A DNA stretch of 64,000 nt from Puccinellia tenuiflora (taxonomy: Eukaryota; Streptophyta; Magnoliopsida; Poales; Poaceae), in contig QRDG01001528.1 of assembly GCA_012064385.1 (NCBI GenBank), positions 186,001 through 250,000 on the forward strand. The letters are read 5' to 3'. The notes under the pieces are model-generated. The model worked only from the letters and a program-made list of their open reading frames with translations, was not told the DNA's origin and ran no database searches. Both the position numbers and the translations under genes were made by a program. Shown piece after piece: positions 43,596 through 54,910 of this stretch (position 1 is its first letter; each line of letters opens with the position of its first letter).

Positions 43596-45194
43596 TCACA
43601 AAGTGGGTCTCAATCCCATTTCCTTAGATGCATTATCTATCACATTACGTGATAGACCCTTTGTGAAGGGATCTGCCAAATTTTTAGATGTTTGGATATA
43701 ATCCAACGTAATAACTCCGGAGTTCTTTAATTTTCGGACAGATTTCAATCTCCTCTTCACATGTCTTGATGACTTCATATTATCCTTCGAACTGTTTATC
43801 TTAACAATCACAGTTTGATTATCACAGTTCATAAGGATGGCGGGTATTGGTTTTTCAACCACAGGTAAGTCCATCAAGATCTCACGAAGCCACTCTGCTT
43901 CAACAGTGGCTGTGTCTAGTGTTGTGAGTTCCGCTTCCATAGTTGACCTGGTTAAAATGGTTTGCTTGCAAGACTTCCAGGAAACAGCGTCACCACCAAG
44001 TGTAAAAACATAACCACTAGTGGCTTTAATCTCATCACCATCAGATATCCAATTTGAATCACTATAGCCTTCCAGTACCCTTGGATAACCGGAATAGTGA
44101 ATTCCATAGCTCGCAGTGCCTTTTAAATAGCACATAACTCTCTCAAGCGCATGCCAATGATCATCTCCCGGATTTGAAACAAACCGGCTCAATTTTCTCA
44201 CGGCTAAAGAGATGTCAGGCCTAGTGGCACTCGCCAAATACATAAGAGAGCCAATTATCTGAGAATATCTCAGTTGATCTCTAGCAATCCGTCGATTCTT
44301 TCGAAGCAACACACTAGGATCATATGGTGTTGGAGAAGGCTTGCAGTCGCTGTACCCAAAACGAATCAAGACCTTTTCCACATAGTGAGACTGAACCAGA
44401 GTAATCCCACCATCGTCACCTCTCAGCAGCTTGATGTTCAAGATAACATCAGCTACTCCTAGATCCTTCATCTCAAAACAACGAGATAAGAAATCTTTAA
44501 CTTCCTTGATTAAATAAAGGTTTGTTCCAAATATTAGTATGTCATCGACATACAAACAAAGAATAACTCCCTCGCCCCCACAATGGCGATAGTACACACA
44601 TTTGTCACCTTTGTTTACAATGAAGCCTGCAGCAGTCAAAGTCCTTTCAAACTTTTCATGCCATTGCTTAGGAGCTTGCTTAAGGCCATATAAAGATTTT
44701 AATAACTTGCACACCTTGCCTTCTTGACCAGGTACTACGAAACCATCTGGCTGATCCATGTAAATTTCCTCATCTAACTCTCCATTAAGGAAAGCCGTCT
44801 TAACATCCATTTGATGAACGAGAAGACCATGTGAGGTAGCCAATGAAAGTAGCACTCGAATAGTGGTCAACCTGGCCACAGGTGAGTAAGTGTCAAAGAA
44901 GTCTTCACCTTCTTTCTGGGCATAACCCTTGGCCAAAAGCCTTGCCTTATACTTTTCAATTGTACCATCGGGCCTAAGCTTTTTCTTAAACACCCACTTA
45001 CATCCTACAGGTTTGCACCCATAAGGACGATCAGTGATTTCCCAAGTACCATTAGCTAAAATGGAATCCATCTCGCAACGGACGGCTTCCTTCCAGTAGT
45101 CAGCATCAAGAGATGCATAAGCTTCTGAAATGGTGTTGGGTGTGTCATCCACGAGGTACACAATGAAATCATCACCAAAGGACTTTGCAATCCT
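43596..45194 (-). CDS. C3 reverse transcriptase and RNase H (intact C-terminal pol)
   Basis: Open for about 532 codons after the in-frame TAG at 45195-45197. RT: WEITDRPYGCKPVGCKWVFK, VHQMDVKTAFLNGELDEEIY and the catalytic LYVDDILIFG. RNase H: YSDSNWISDGDEIKATSGYV, RSTMEAELTTLDTATVEAEW and the conserved end QTSKNLADPFTKGLSRNVID. This is the most complete pol part in the window. No start codon of its own is expected, since it is made as part of a polyprotein. Confidence 0.85.
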   Translation of the reverse strand, partial: RIAKSFGDDFIVYLVDDTPNTISEAYASLDADYWKEAVRCEMDSILANGTWEITDRPYGCKPVGCKWVFKKKLRPDGTIEKYKARLLAKGYAQKEGEDFFDTYSPVARLTTIRVLLSLATSHGLLVHQMDVKTAFLNGELDEEIYMDQPDGFVVPGQEGKVCKLLKSLYGLKQAPKQWHEKFERTLTAAGFIVNKGDKCVYYRHCGGEGVILCLYVDDILIFGTNLYLIKEVKDFLSRCFEMKDLGVADVILNIKLLRGDDGGITLVQSHYVEKVLIRFGYSDCKPSPTPYDPSVLLRKNRRIARDQLRYSQIIGSLMYLASATRPDISLAVRKLSRFVSNPGDDHWHALERVMCYLKGTASYGIHYSGYPRVLEGYSDSNWISDGDEIKATSGYVFTLGGDAVSWKSCKQTILTRSTMEAELTTLDTATVEAEWLREILMDLPVVEKPIPAILMNCDNQTVIVKINSSKDNMKSSRHVKRRLKSVRKLKNSGVITLDYIQTSKNLADPFTKGLSRNVIDNASKEMGLRPTL

Positions 45195-46019
45195 CTATCT
45201 CTTGCTCCTAACAGGAGCTTCATTGTCATCCTCCACTGGATTCTCAACGTGTTCTATCGAAATGGTGGATTCAGGAATTGCAATTAAATCCTGACTCGAT
45301 GAAAAAGGTATCTCCTGATTAGATGAGCCAGACATATCCTTCATAGGAAATATGTTCTCAAAGAAAGTCGCATCATTCGACTCCATAATTGTACCAACAT
45401 GCATGTCGAATACCTCAGATTTTATTATCAAAAATCTATAACCAATGCTATGAAAAGCATAACCAAGAAGAACACAATCTATGGTTTTTGGTCCAATATT
45501 TCGCTTCTTGGGAATTGGAATATTGACTTTAGCCAAACAACCCCAAGTACGTAGGTAAGAGAGTTTCAATCTTTTCCTTTCCCATTCCTCAAATGGAGTA
45601 ATGGTTCTATTCTTTGTGGGAACTCGGTTTAGGACATGACACGCAGTCATTAGCGCCTCCCCCCACCATACCTTTGAAAGACCCGATGTATCTAACATGG
45701 CGTTAACCAAATCAGTTAGAGTACGGTTCTTTCTTTCGGCCACCCCATTTGACTGAGGTGAATAGGGAGGCGTCCTCTCATGGATTATACCATGTTTCGC
45801 ACAGAAAGAATCAAATTCATTGGAAAAATACTCTCCACCACGATCAGACCTAAGCCTCTTAATCTTTCGATCAAGTTGGTTCTCTGCTTCAGCCTTATAG
45901 ATCTTGAAATAATTTAAAGCTTCATCTTTTGATTTCAGAAGATACACATTAACAATATCGAGTGGAGTCATTGATCAGTGTCATCAAATATTTCTTTCCA
46001 CCTTTAGTCAACATGCCAT
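45195..46019 (-). pseudogene. C3 integrase core and C-terminus
   Basis: Contains RLRSDRGGEYFSNEF, SPQSNGVAERKNRTL and WGCLAKVNIPIPKKRNIGP. A one-base shift near 45957 separates it from the preceding core sequence with the first catalytic Asp (HSDLCEMNGML). It ends at a TAG (45195-45197) where the reading would otherwise continue into RT. Confidence 0.78.
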
Positions 46020-46604
46020 TCATCTCACAAAGATCAGAATGTATAAGCTCCAGTGGTGCCAAGTCTCTTGCCTCCGCAGCCTTATGGGAGTTGCGAGGTT
46101 GTTTAGCTTTTGACACTTGGAATCTTTAACAGTGGTGAATTTCGGAATTAAACTCATATTGGCTAATCGCGTCATGCAACCAAAGTTAATATGACAAAGT
46201 CGTGAATGCCAAATATTAGATTCATTATCATGGAAAACATGATTAATAACTTTAGTGAAAATGTCTGACAAAGATAGGCGGAACAAGCCTCCGCACTCAT
46301 AGCCTTTTCCAATAAATTGTCCATACTTAGAAATTACAACTTTATTGGATTCAAATACCAACTTAAAACCATCTCGACATAATAGCGAACCGCTGACGAG
46401 ATTCTTATTGATGGATGGGACATGATGTACGTTCTTCAAGCGCACGATTTTCCCTGAAGTAAACTTCAGATTGACCGTACCAACACCGCGTACAAAAGCA
46501 TGTGACCTGTTCCCCATCAGCACGGGGGATGTCCCTGTGACCTGATAAGAAGAAAACATGGAAGCATCAGCGCAAACATGTACATTGGCACCAGTGTCAA
46601 TCAA
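46020..46604 (-). pseudogene. C3 protease and GAG-pre-integrase
   Basis: Protease core IDTGANVHVCADASM, then SINKNLVSGSLLCRDG and the zinc-binding HSRLCHINFGCM. It is out of frame with gag (a shift near 46630) and shifts again near 46110. Confidence 0.75.
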
Positions 46605-47527
46605 CCATTCAGGAGAATGACATACTGAAAAATGGTGGGAATTATACCGTACCCATTATCAGTATCGGCCATGACAATATTAGCGGTCTTGCCGCTCTTC
46701 TCAAGTTCGTGCTGCTCTTGCCGTTTAGGGCATCTAGGAGCCCAATGATTTGGATCACCACAAATGTGGCAGGATCCCTTCTTCTTCCTAAACTTGGTAG
46801 AATGAGACGGCTTGTTCTTCATGTCAAACTTGCCTTTGCTATCAGATTTGTTCTTATTAGTTTTGAACTTGCTGGGCTGCTGGTAATTCTTCTTCTGTAC
46901 CACATGGGTACTAGAACCATCCTCGGCAACTCGATCTCGTGTGTCCTTTGCTCTCGCCTTCTCTTCCACGTCAAGAGAACTAATGAGATCCGAAACGTAA
47001 AACTCTTGTCTCTTGTGTTTTAGAGAAGTAGCAAAGTTACTCCATGAAGATGGGAGCTTAGCAATAATGCCACCGGCAACAAACTTGTCCGGCAACACAC
47101 ACTTAAAGTGCTCAAGTTCCTTAGCGAGTGACTGAATCTCATGAGCTTGTTGAACAACAGTACGCTCTTCAGTCATCTTGTAGTCATAGAATTGCTCCAT
47201 GACATACAACTCGCTGCCAGCGTCCGAGGCCCCAAATTTGGCCTCGAGCGCAGCCCACATGTCCTTGCAAGTGGCAAACGACATATACGAGTCCACAATG
47301 GAATCGTAAAGAACACTGAGAAGGGCACCCTTGAATAGGGTATCAAGCTTATCAAAGGCCTCCTGCTGTGCAGGGAAAAGATCGCCTTCAGGCTTGCCTT
47401 TTGTGGCGTCAAAGCAGTTCATGTTTTGGAACCAGTATACTACTCTCATGCGCCACCTTTTATAGGTCACCCCTTTAAAGGGAAATGAATTCATAGACGC
47501 GAGAAAACCAGTTGGAGCAAATTGCAT
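46601..47527 (-). CDS. C3 gag
   Basis: I choose the ATG at 47527 (MQFAPTGFLASMNSFPFKG); the frame is open further upstream only because it runs into the LTR. Gag domain: YKRWRMRVVYWFQNMNCF, KDMWAALEAKFGASDAGSEL, AGGIIAKLPSSWSNFATSL. A basic tail and a CHICGDPNHWAPRC zinc knuckle (CX2CX4HX4C) follow. About 308 codons. Gag itself looks intact up to the frameshift before protease. Confidence 0.82.
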   Translation of the reverse strand: MQFAPTGFLASMNSFPFKGVTYKRWRMRVVYWFQNMNCFDATKGKPEGDLFPAQQEAFDKLDTLFKGALLSVLYDSIVDSYMSFATCKDMWAALEAKFGASDAGSELYVMEQFYDYKMTEERTVVQQAHEIQSLAKELEHFKCVLPDKFVAGGIIAKLPSSWSNFATSLKHKRQEFYVSDLISSLDVEEKARAKDTRDRVAEDGSSTHVVQKKNYQQPSKFKTNKNKSDSKGKFDMKNKPSHSTKFRKKKGSCHICGDPNHWAPRCPKRQEQHELEKSGKTANIVMADTDNGYGIIPTIFQYVILLNG

Positions 47528-47545
47528 ATAATCAGGTTTTTGGAT

Positions 47546-47760
47546 TGTTGAATATATAAGCAATTTAACATATGATTTAATCCACGAAAAGGGAAAACAA
47601 ATCATGACTGGAACAACAAGTAACAAGCTAATCATGTAATCTACTAATATAGTAGACATAGAGATCAAATCTACAGCGAGTACTACGAATAGAAACTGTA
47701 ATAAGATCTGAAAAAGAAAGGACAAAATCACGTACATCGCAGCGGGAGTGGAACCGCTTC
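47546..47760 (-). repeat. Truncated 5' LTR of C3 (215 bp)
   Basis: Matches 42096-42310 with about three differences. It stops at 47760, where the LTR of Gypsy D begins. Confidence 0.88.
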
Positions 47761-48213
47761 TGACGTGGGGTTACCACGCCAAATCCCTCGGATGACATCC
47801 TTGGGTTGAGAGAACGAGAGAAGAAGATGATGGTACTGGTGGATTCGTTGGCTGACAAGCGGGATTTACCCAGGTTTACCCCCCCGAAGGTAAAAGCCCT
47901 ACGTCCTGCTTGTCTGGAATTGATGATGGAGCTTATAGATCGATTACAATGGCGAGATCGTGAGATGCGATCTCGCTAGGGTTTCTGGCGGTGAGTCTGA
48001 GCGTACCCTAGGTCGGCGTCCCTCCCAGTCCTTAAATAGTGGGACTGGGTCTCGGGTCCTATACCGACTAGATTTACATCTGGGCCTACCGACCTAATAT
48101 TTCTAGCCTTTCCTTCGGGGCCTCCTTCCTGGGCCTGATGACAGATGGGTTTTTTATTCTCTTCCGCACCAGGGTAGTCCATGGTGGCACACCCGAAAGG
48201 TGTACCCAAATTA
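47761..48213 (-). repeat. 3' LTR of element D (453 bp)
   Basis: Ends GTAACCCCACGTCA on the minus strand, very like the LTR B end GACAACCCCACGACA. The start reads TAATTTGGG after the polypurine tract, so the expected TG has probably mutated to TA. The leader holds AAACCCTAG and the segment CAGGACGTAGGG also seen in LTR A. Confidence 0.7.
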
Positions 48214-49389
48214 GTAGCCCCCGAGAACCTAGTAGACTTGGCGAGTCTGGTAGGGGCTCCTCCGCATTGTCTCGTCCTGGTACGTGCCATTCCCTTAGTG
48301 ATTTATTCGTGCCCGTGTTCCAGGACGCTTAGTGGCGGATATCGCATAATAAGCCTGGTGCTCTCGACGGATCGGGACCAGTTAAGTGCTCTTGGGCACA
48401 AACGTTATTGGCGTACATCAAACTCGAGTCCCCAGGCTCGAGCTTGGAGGCTAGTCCCATCGACTCCAGCCGCTCGGGATCTTACGGAGTCGAATTCGGC
48501 CTGAAAGGGTACCCAACGTGTCCGTCAGGATTTTTTTCGCACCTGCTGGTGCGGCATATCTGTCAAGCTACCACGGCTGCTGCCAGTGGGCCTGGCCCTA
48601 CACGACGGATCAGTGGGTCTTATCTTTGCACTTCAGAGTGCAACATCCGAGGGTCAGCTGTATTTGATTCATCTCGGGTATTTTGCTCGGGTTAGACCAA
48701 AGTCAATAACCTATCGAGTGTCACGTAGTCGTGCTTTCATCAAGTGCTCCGTGGTGCTCCTGAGGGGAGTATTCCCAAAATTATGCTTAATTATTTATAA
48801 CTAGGGATAATCTCAACCCGTTTATTCTGCCGTAAATCTTGTGATTTTTCTCGCTCCCGATGGGAGTGGACGGATGCAAGTCTGTTTAGTATGTCAGGAG
48901 GCCGTCGACATTTTGCCAAATGGGAGCCGATACTTTGTCGACTAAGAGTCGATACTTTGTCGAGTAACACTGTACCGAAGGCAGTCTGCAACTCATGCAT
49001 CATGAATGACGTCACGCGCGTGCGTTGCGCTGCCAAGGCGCTCTGCCGTTTGGCCTGCCAGAGTTGACAGTATGAAACGTCACGTCGGTTTGACCAGCAG
49101 GCGCGAAAATTTCGCCACGCCATGATGATGGCCTCCTCGTTTCACGTGCGTAGTGGGCGACGCGGCCGGTGACGGTTGCCCTCCACGCGCTCCACGTGTA
49201 GGGTTGGATGTGCTCCGTTATACTCGGTGAATGTTGGACGGCGCAGATCGCGCGGTCCGATGAATAAATGAGGGCGCCCCGGCGGTGAAAAAGGTACAAT
49301 CCCCATTCTCACCTTCGGAGTTCTCCTTCTCCTCTTGCGCCCTGCTTCTCCGCTCGTAGCCACCAAACCGCGCATCTCCATCTCCGTCA
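48214..49389 (+). other. Spacer between LTR D and antisense gene
   Basis: No coding sequence supported. It includes the polypurine tract beside the LTR and, near its end, the putative antisense promoter. Confidence 0.5.
49262..49271 (+). promoter_or_regulatory. TATA-like box of antisense gene D
   Basis: GAATAAATGA, about 120 bp upstream of the ATG at 49390 and followed by a GC-rich leader (GGGCGCCCC), as in element A. Confidence 0.4.
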
Positions 49390-50351
49390 TGAAGAAGACC
49401 ACCGGAAAGAAGAAGTCCGCCAGCGCCGCCGTCGCCGCCGCCGGTACGGCCGGCGGGCTGAAGAAGGTTCATGGCGACTGGCTGAGGTCGTCCGTGGACG
49501 AGTGCCAGCTGGAAGTGCTGCGTCGCGACGGCCTCCTGCCGCCGTTGGAGAAGATGGCGACACGGGCGCCCGGCGACGAGGTGGCCCCTCGTCCCCGCGA
49601 CGGCGAGCGCGTCTACTTCATCGATTTTCTGAACAGGGGATTCGCCTTCCCTGTTCACGAGTTCGTCCGTGGGCTGATGTATGCATACGGCGTCCAGCTC
49701 CACGACTTCATGCCAAACTCCATCCTCCACATCAGCTGCTTCATCGTCCTGTGCGAGTGCTTCCTCGTCATTCACCCACACTGGGGGCTGTGGCAGCGGA
49801 TCTTCAATGTGAAGCGCAACGCCGGCGCTCACAGAGTTTACCCCGTCGGGGGTTTCGGCATCCAGTCCTGCGGGGACATCGAGTACTTCAATCTAAAGCT
49901 GCTCGAGTCCGCGCAGAACTGGAGGAAAAAATGGTTCTACGTTGACGACGTCCACCAGCCCGGGCAAAAGTACGGGGTTCACCCGTTCCGTGCTGGCGTG
50001 ACCGTGACGAAGAGGAAATCTTGGATGCACTGCCCCAACGCCCGAGAGACCAAGGAGTCTGAACCCCTCTTGTCTCGGGTGCCGGATCTGCTGAAGACCG
50101 CCGGCAGGGAGGTAAGTGGCGTTCACCTCATCGCCACTTTCATCAGAAGGCGGGTGCACCCAATTCAAGCTCGGGCGCACCCATTGTTCGAGTTTGCCGG
50201 AGCCGCCGACGTGACGCGCACGTCCGCGGAAGAGTTGTCCACGGGCGAGGTCGAATCTCGCGTTTGCGCGCTGACCGTGCTCAAGGTCGGCGAGGCGAAC
50301 ATCCTTGAATCGCCCGTGATGCCTTTCAGCCTCGAGAACCCTGTTCCGGAG
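49390..50351 (+). CDS. Antisense gene of element D, long first exon (Transposase_28-like)
   Basis: ATG at 49390 (MKKTTGKKKSASAAV), a lysine/alanine-rich start, then a conserved region: FIDFLNRGFAFPVHEFVRGL, GVQLHDFMPNSILHISCFIV and GLWQRIFNVKRN. These match the 'putative gypsy type transposon' domain also seen in antisense gene B (HDLAPNSILTLSNFVV). The frame stays open for about 320 codons to a likely donor GTATGT at 50352. Downstream exons are absent because the element is cut near 50430. This is the best preserved copy of the antisense protein here, without internal stops. Molecular function unknown; the basic N-terminus would fit nucleic-acid binding or nuclear targeting (inference). Confidence 0.75.
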
Positions 50352-50429
50352 GTATGTGCTTTGTTCTTGTGTATCTTTTATCTGCTGGATGTTCTTGCCG
50401 ATGTTTTGATTTCTGAGAAAGACGCCTTG

Positions 50430-50876
50430 TTTTTAGGGTTTATTACTCCTGTGCCCCCCATTCCTTAGTTGTGCTCAGTTTTCCCCAGGTTTTAACATTT
50501 TGCTCACTTTTCCCCATTCCCTTAGCTGAAACTCTCACGAATGCCCAAAGCAGACATTTGCCCTCGTCTGCCGTCGGGTCAATGCATTGACCGTTAACCG
50601 CTGACGAGTGGGGCCGTGGAGGGCTGGTTCCTCTTTTGACCATGCGTGCTGACGAGTGGGGCCTCAAGGGAGAGACGTCTGATAGCTTGTCTGAACCTGA
50701 AACTCACTGTAACCTGAAGAAATCGAGACACCAGGCGCCACCCTTTCCCCTCCGCCACCGCCGTCGTGCCGCCTCCGGCGCCATCGTTCCCTCCACCCTC
50801 TAAACCTATTCCATTTGCCGGCGACGCCGCGTCTCCTCCACATCTAACCCATCTCCCCATCTCGGATTACGAAGCG
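50430..50876 (+). mobile_element. Probable left end and 5' leader of Mutator-like element
   Basis: After the break in element D the sequence changes to a CCCC-rich stretch with repeated CTCA(C/G)TTTTCCCCA motifs, then a GC-rich leader before the transposase ATG. I expect the terminal inverted repeat near 50430-50530, but the matching right end is not seen, so the border is approximate. Confidence 0.45.
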
Positions 50877-53800
50877 ATGCCGACGGAGGACGTCACTCGG
50901 CCCATCGACCGTGGAGAAGATTGGGTCGAATCCAATGGCGATAATTCATGGATTCCAGATGGGTAAGCATCGTATACCCCCGAATTGATTATCATACTCG
51001 TAAATTAGGCTGTATTTGACGAATCCTTGCTCGAATCGTTTCAATTTTGCTGAATTTGTTTCCGGACTAACTACATCGTTTATTTGAATCGGATAGGATT
51101 GATCCTGCGCAGGCTTTTCGGCTGGCTGTTAGGATGGAAACTAGTGAGCTGCGTGGTACAAAATCGCATCTGCTAGGTGTATTTTACTATCCAAAGGTGG
51201 TAGAAACGAGCATTTGTTTCAATGCTTTTTGGGAAGCTCTCTGTTCTCAGTATCCTTGGAGCAATGTTGATGCTGTTGAACTGCAATATTTCAACAGTAG
51301 CGAGCAAAGATTTCTCCCACTAACTTGCGACGAGAATTTGAGATTGCTATTTACGTTGAATGCTGATAGCCGATTCGGTAAAATTCGTATGGATGTGCTT
51401 CAGCCATGCAAAGCGCGGGTGAAGGGGAAGAGTGTTCAGGCATCGTCTGTATCTGCTAATAGTCAGCGGCCCGGCACTCCTTGTAGGTCGATGCCAAGTA
51501 AAGCCAGTGGTTCTGAAAGCCACAACATGTCTGCTGCCGATTGTGCTGCTTCTCCTGTCCCTTCTGCAGTCGCAGTTGAAGAAGTTGCAGAGCCTGACGA
51601 GGAAGTGCCTCGACTTGATGATGAAGATGAGTTGATGTACCCAGAACTGGTAGATACAGCTAGTCAACAAGCAATGGAGGATGAATATCCGGAGCAGCCC
51701 ATCAGCCGTGCTAGGTTTGATGACACTGACGATGAAGAGAAGGAGGAGAACATGGACAGCTTAATTTTAGATGAATATGATGGTGAGGACATGCCAACAA
51801 TTGAGTGGAACAGGGAAGATCCTCAGCTTACTGAAGGCACCATATTCCAGTCGATGGTGGATTGTCGTAATGCAGTGACTACATGGTGCATTCTGAAGGA
51901 AAATACCTACAAGATTGAGAGGAGTGAGCCAACTAGGTTCACTGTTTATTGCCCATATGATAGGTGCAGGTGGAGGTTGCATGCATCCCGTATGCACAAG
52001 AGCAAATTGATTCAGGTATTACTCTTGTGTATTTTAGTTTATTGATTCATTCTGTTTGCAGATCATTGTGTAATGTTTCTTAATTACAATTGACATCATC
52101 TTTTTTATTTTGTTTCAGATAAAGAAAAACCAACACAAGCACACTTTTCCACCTGGAGGGGGAGGGGGGAGTCCAAAGCCAAGCTTGCAAAAACTAGGTG
52201 GGTAGCAGATGCAATATTGGATTGGCTGAGAGAAAATCCCGAACTTGGTCCAACAGCACTCCATGGGAAGCTTTTTGAGAAGTACAAGATTAAAATTCCT
52301 ACATGAGGATTTTCAAAGCTAGGGAAATGGCTCTTGATAGGATTAATGGTCAATGGAATGAGAGTTTTCAGGTGCTTTACACATTCAAAGATGAAGTGGA
52401 GAGGGCTAGTCCAGGGAGTGTTGTAGAGATTGACAAGCATACAGTTGAATACAAAATAAAAGGGAAGTCATTTCAGAAGGAGTGCTTTAGGAGGGCTTTT
52501 GTTTGTTTCAAGGCTTGCTAGAAAGGGTTTCTTGATGGCTGCAGGCCCTATTTGGCTGTAGATGCTACCCATTTGACTGGAAGATGGAGAGGACAGCTAG
52601 TAGCTGCTTCTGCAGTTGATGGACACAACTGGCTATTCCCAGTTGCATTTGGTGTGTTGGAGGTAGAGTCTAAAGAAAGCTGGGTCTGGTTTCTACAGCA
52701 GCTGCGCAACATTATAGGCACAGCCCTAGGTTTAGCTATACATACAGATGCTTGCAAGGGTTTAGAGAGTGCAGCAGAAATTGTATTCCCTGGAGTGGAG
52801 CATAGGGAATGTATGCGACACCTAGCGTAGAATTTTAAAAAGAAGTTCAAAGGTAAAATTTATGATGAGAACTTATGGCCAGCATCATACACATGCAGTG
52901 AAAGGAAGCATGACCACCATTTGAGAGTGTTGTATGCTCACAATCCTTCGGTGAAGGAGTACATGGATGCACATCATGGAAAGGTGTGGTCAAGAAGCAA
53001 ATTCAACGAAATCTGCAAAGTAGACTATGTGACCAATAACCTTGCAGAATGCTTCAATGCTAAGTTCAAGTCAGTGAAAGGTTATTTGTTGTGGCAAGCA
53101 TTTGACAAGATGATGCAGATGATCATGATAAAGATGGCTCTTCGGAAAAGAATAGCAGAGACACAATATGTTGGCCATCTTATGCTCCCATCACTAATTA
53201 AGGCATTGCATCTCAAGGCAAGAGGACTGGAGATGAAATGCATTCGATCAGCGACATACAAGGCTGAGGTAACATATACTGATAGTAAAAATAGGGTATG
53301 GAGGTATCCAGTGAACCTAGAAACTAGGGAATGCAGTTGTAGGCAATGGCAGATCCGTGGGAGGCCATGCATACATGCCCTACATCTGATGGATGTTATC
53401 GGGGGTGCAGATGGTGAAGTTGATCAGTATTGCTGTGATTATTTCTCTGTTGCCAAATTTAGGGCTACTTATGCTGATAATGTGCCTGCACTCTTGGGAA
53501 AAGACCAATGGAACATAGTAGATCCAGGGTTCAAACTCCACTCTCCTGTACTGACTAGACCACCAGGAAGACCGAGGAAGAACAGGATAAGAGCAGGTGA
53601 AGAGGGTCGAGTTAAAAAACAACGTAAGTGCAAAAAATGTGGAAAACCAGGGCACATTGCTAGGAAATGTACCAATCCAGTGGATGCATCGTTTGGAGAA
53701 GAGGAACAATGGACAGCAGAAAATGCAGAGGAGAATGCAGCAGCAATGGAGATTGAAGTTGCAGAGGAGAATGCAGCAGCTATGGAGATTGAAAATGCAG

Positions 53801-54042
53801 AGGAGATTCAAACAAATGCAGCACTACCTGTACCTTGGTATGTGTGCATTACATTTTTTATATGCATTAGTTACCTTTTTTACATATGGTTTATAATCTT
53901 ATTTCTCAGCTCTAGGTTAAGTAGAGGCAGAGGGAAGAAAAGGCCTAGGGAGGAAGAAATCCAAGAACCCACAGAGGACCGTGAACTGGTGAGTGGAGAG
54001 GAAGAGGAATTTGAATCCATGGCTCTTGATGAAGAGGAGGGG
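50877..54042 (+). pseudogene. MuDR-like (MULE) transposase, exons 1 to 5a
   Basis: Exons by GT-AG sites: 50877-50962, 51097-52015, 52119-53837 and 53910-54042. The gene is broken by the insertion at 54043 and ends at 60344-60473. Domains: an N-terminal region, a Mut DNA-binding domain (EGTIFQSMVDCRNAVTTWC ... CPYDRCRWRLHASR), the MULE DDE core (YLAVDATHLTG, AIHTDACKGL, EHRECMRHL), a SWIM zinc finger (CSCRQWQIRGRPCIHAL), an AT-hook-like PPGRPRKNR, a zinc knuckle CKKCGKPGHIARKC, and a tandem AEENAAAMEIE repeat. It is dead: frameshift in a G run near 52165, frameshift near 52302, in-frame TAG at 52519 and 52828. Confidence 0.85.
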
Positions 54043-54910
54043 TGATGTAGGGTGTTGCCCGATCTTCACGGATTTGAGGCGGGGAAGAGGATGAACACGA
54101 AGAACACGGAGGTGGAAACGAAGAACACGAGGGGAAAAATGGCAAATCGTGGGGATAACTCGCGAAGCCTACAAGGGAGAATCACCCGGCAACAAACCCC
54201 CAACGGAGCAGCCTCCGGATCCCAAAACCCAAGTCAACAACACGCTTAATGAAACCGATTTCTCTTACCGGCCGGTCCACCGATCCAATAGAATCACCGC
54301 AGTGAAAGATTGGTTTGCACTACTAGAGACACCTAAGTGAAAGAGTAGCTACAACAAGAGATTCATCATCCTCCTCGGAGGAACCCATCACGGGAAGGAG
54401 CAACGCTCAACTCTAGTTCATTCTTCTCTACCTCAAATGGAAAAGGGGGAAAGCTATTTATAGTCTTAGTACAAAAGGGGGTGAAAGGTGGGGGTCCGGC
54501 CTGGTGGCCGGCCTGGGCCGGCCTGGAGGCCGGCGGCGTCTGGAAGGGGCCCGGCCTGGTGGCCGGCCTGGGCCGGCCTGGAGACCGGCAGCGTCTGGAG
54601 GAGGCCCGGCCTGGAGGCCGGCAGCGTCTGGAGGGGTGCCGGCCTGGGGGCCGGCCTGGGCCGGCTGGGAGGCCGGCCGGCTCTGGTGGGGTGCCGGCCT
54701 GGGGGCCGGCCTAGGCCGGGCTGGAGGCCGGCCTGCCTGTCTTCGCTTGTTTCTTCCTCTCCTTGTCCATGACGCTTCCTCCTCCTCATCCACGCGTATG
54801 CCTTAGTTGATTGGAGTCCATGGAGTACCTTGCCACCCTTTGGAGTCCCTGGTGGCTTGTCGTACGTTGGAGTGCTTGACAAGGTGTTGTCGTTGGGTTG
54901 GCCTACATCA
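54043..54910 (-). repeat. 3' LTR of element E (868 bp)
   Basis: Runs on the minus strand from 54910 (TGATGTAGGCC) to 54043. It holds the GGCCGGCC minisatellite (54491-54737), followed by a TATA box CTATAAATAG (54454-54463). Confidence 0.92.

Larger units (their letters stand above)
42096..47760 (-). mobile_element. Copia element C3, degenerate, 5' LTR truncated
   Basis: Minus strand: truncated 5' LTR (47760-47546), gag, protease, integrase, RT-RNase H, then a full 3' LTR (43036-42096). LTR ends are TGTTG ... CAACA. The 215 bp shared by both LTRs differ at about three positions. Gag-pol is broken by at least three frameshifts and one in-frame stop. No tRNA-iMet-type PBS is seen beside the 5' LTR: the gag ATG (47527) lies only 19 nt from the LTR end, so the leader is probably deleted. 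The right end is interrupted by Gypsy D. Confidence 0.88.
47761..50430 (-). mobile_element. 3' end of Gypsy element D
   Basis: Minus-strand order: antisense gene (plus strand, from 49390), spacer, polypurine tract (CTCGGGGGCTAC read on the minus strand, from 48225), LTR (48213-47761). The layout equals elements A and B. Gag, pol and the second LTR are missing; the right side is replaced by the Mutator-like element near 50430. D inserted into the C3 LTR. Confidence 0.75.

Noticed and set aside
49390..50351. Host gene on the plus strand
   Set aside because: The domain and the position beside an LTR and polypurine tract match the antisense genes of Gypsy elements, so it is counted as part of element D.
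54481..54806. Plus-strand Gly/Pro/Ala-rich ORFs in the LTR of E (and at 59847-60240)
   Set aside because: They are reading frames through the GGCCGGCC minisatellite, antisense to ORF2, with no start context or conservation.
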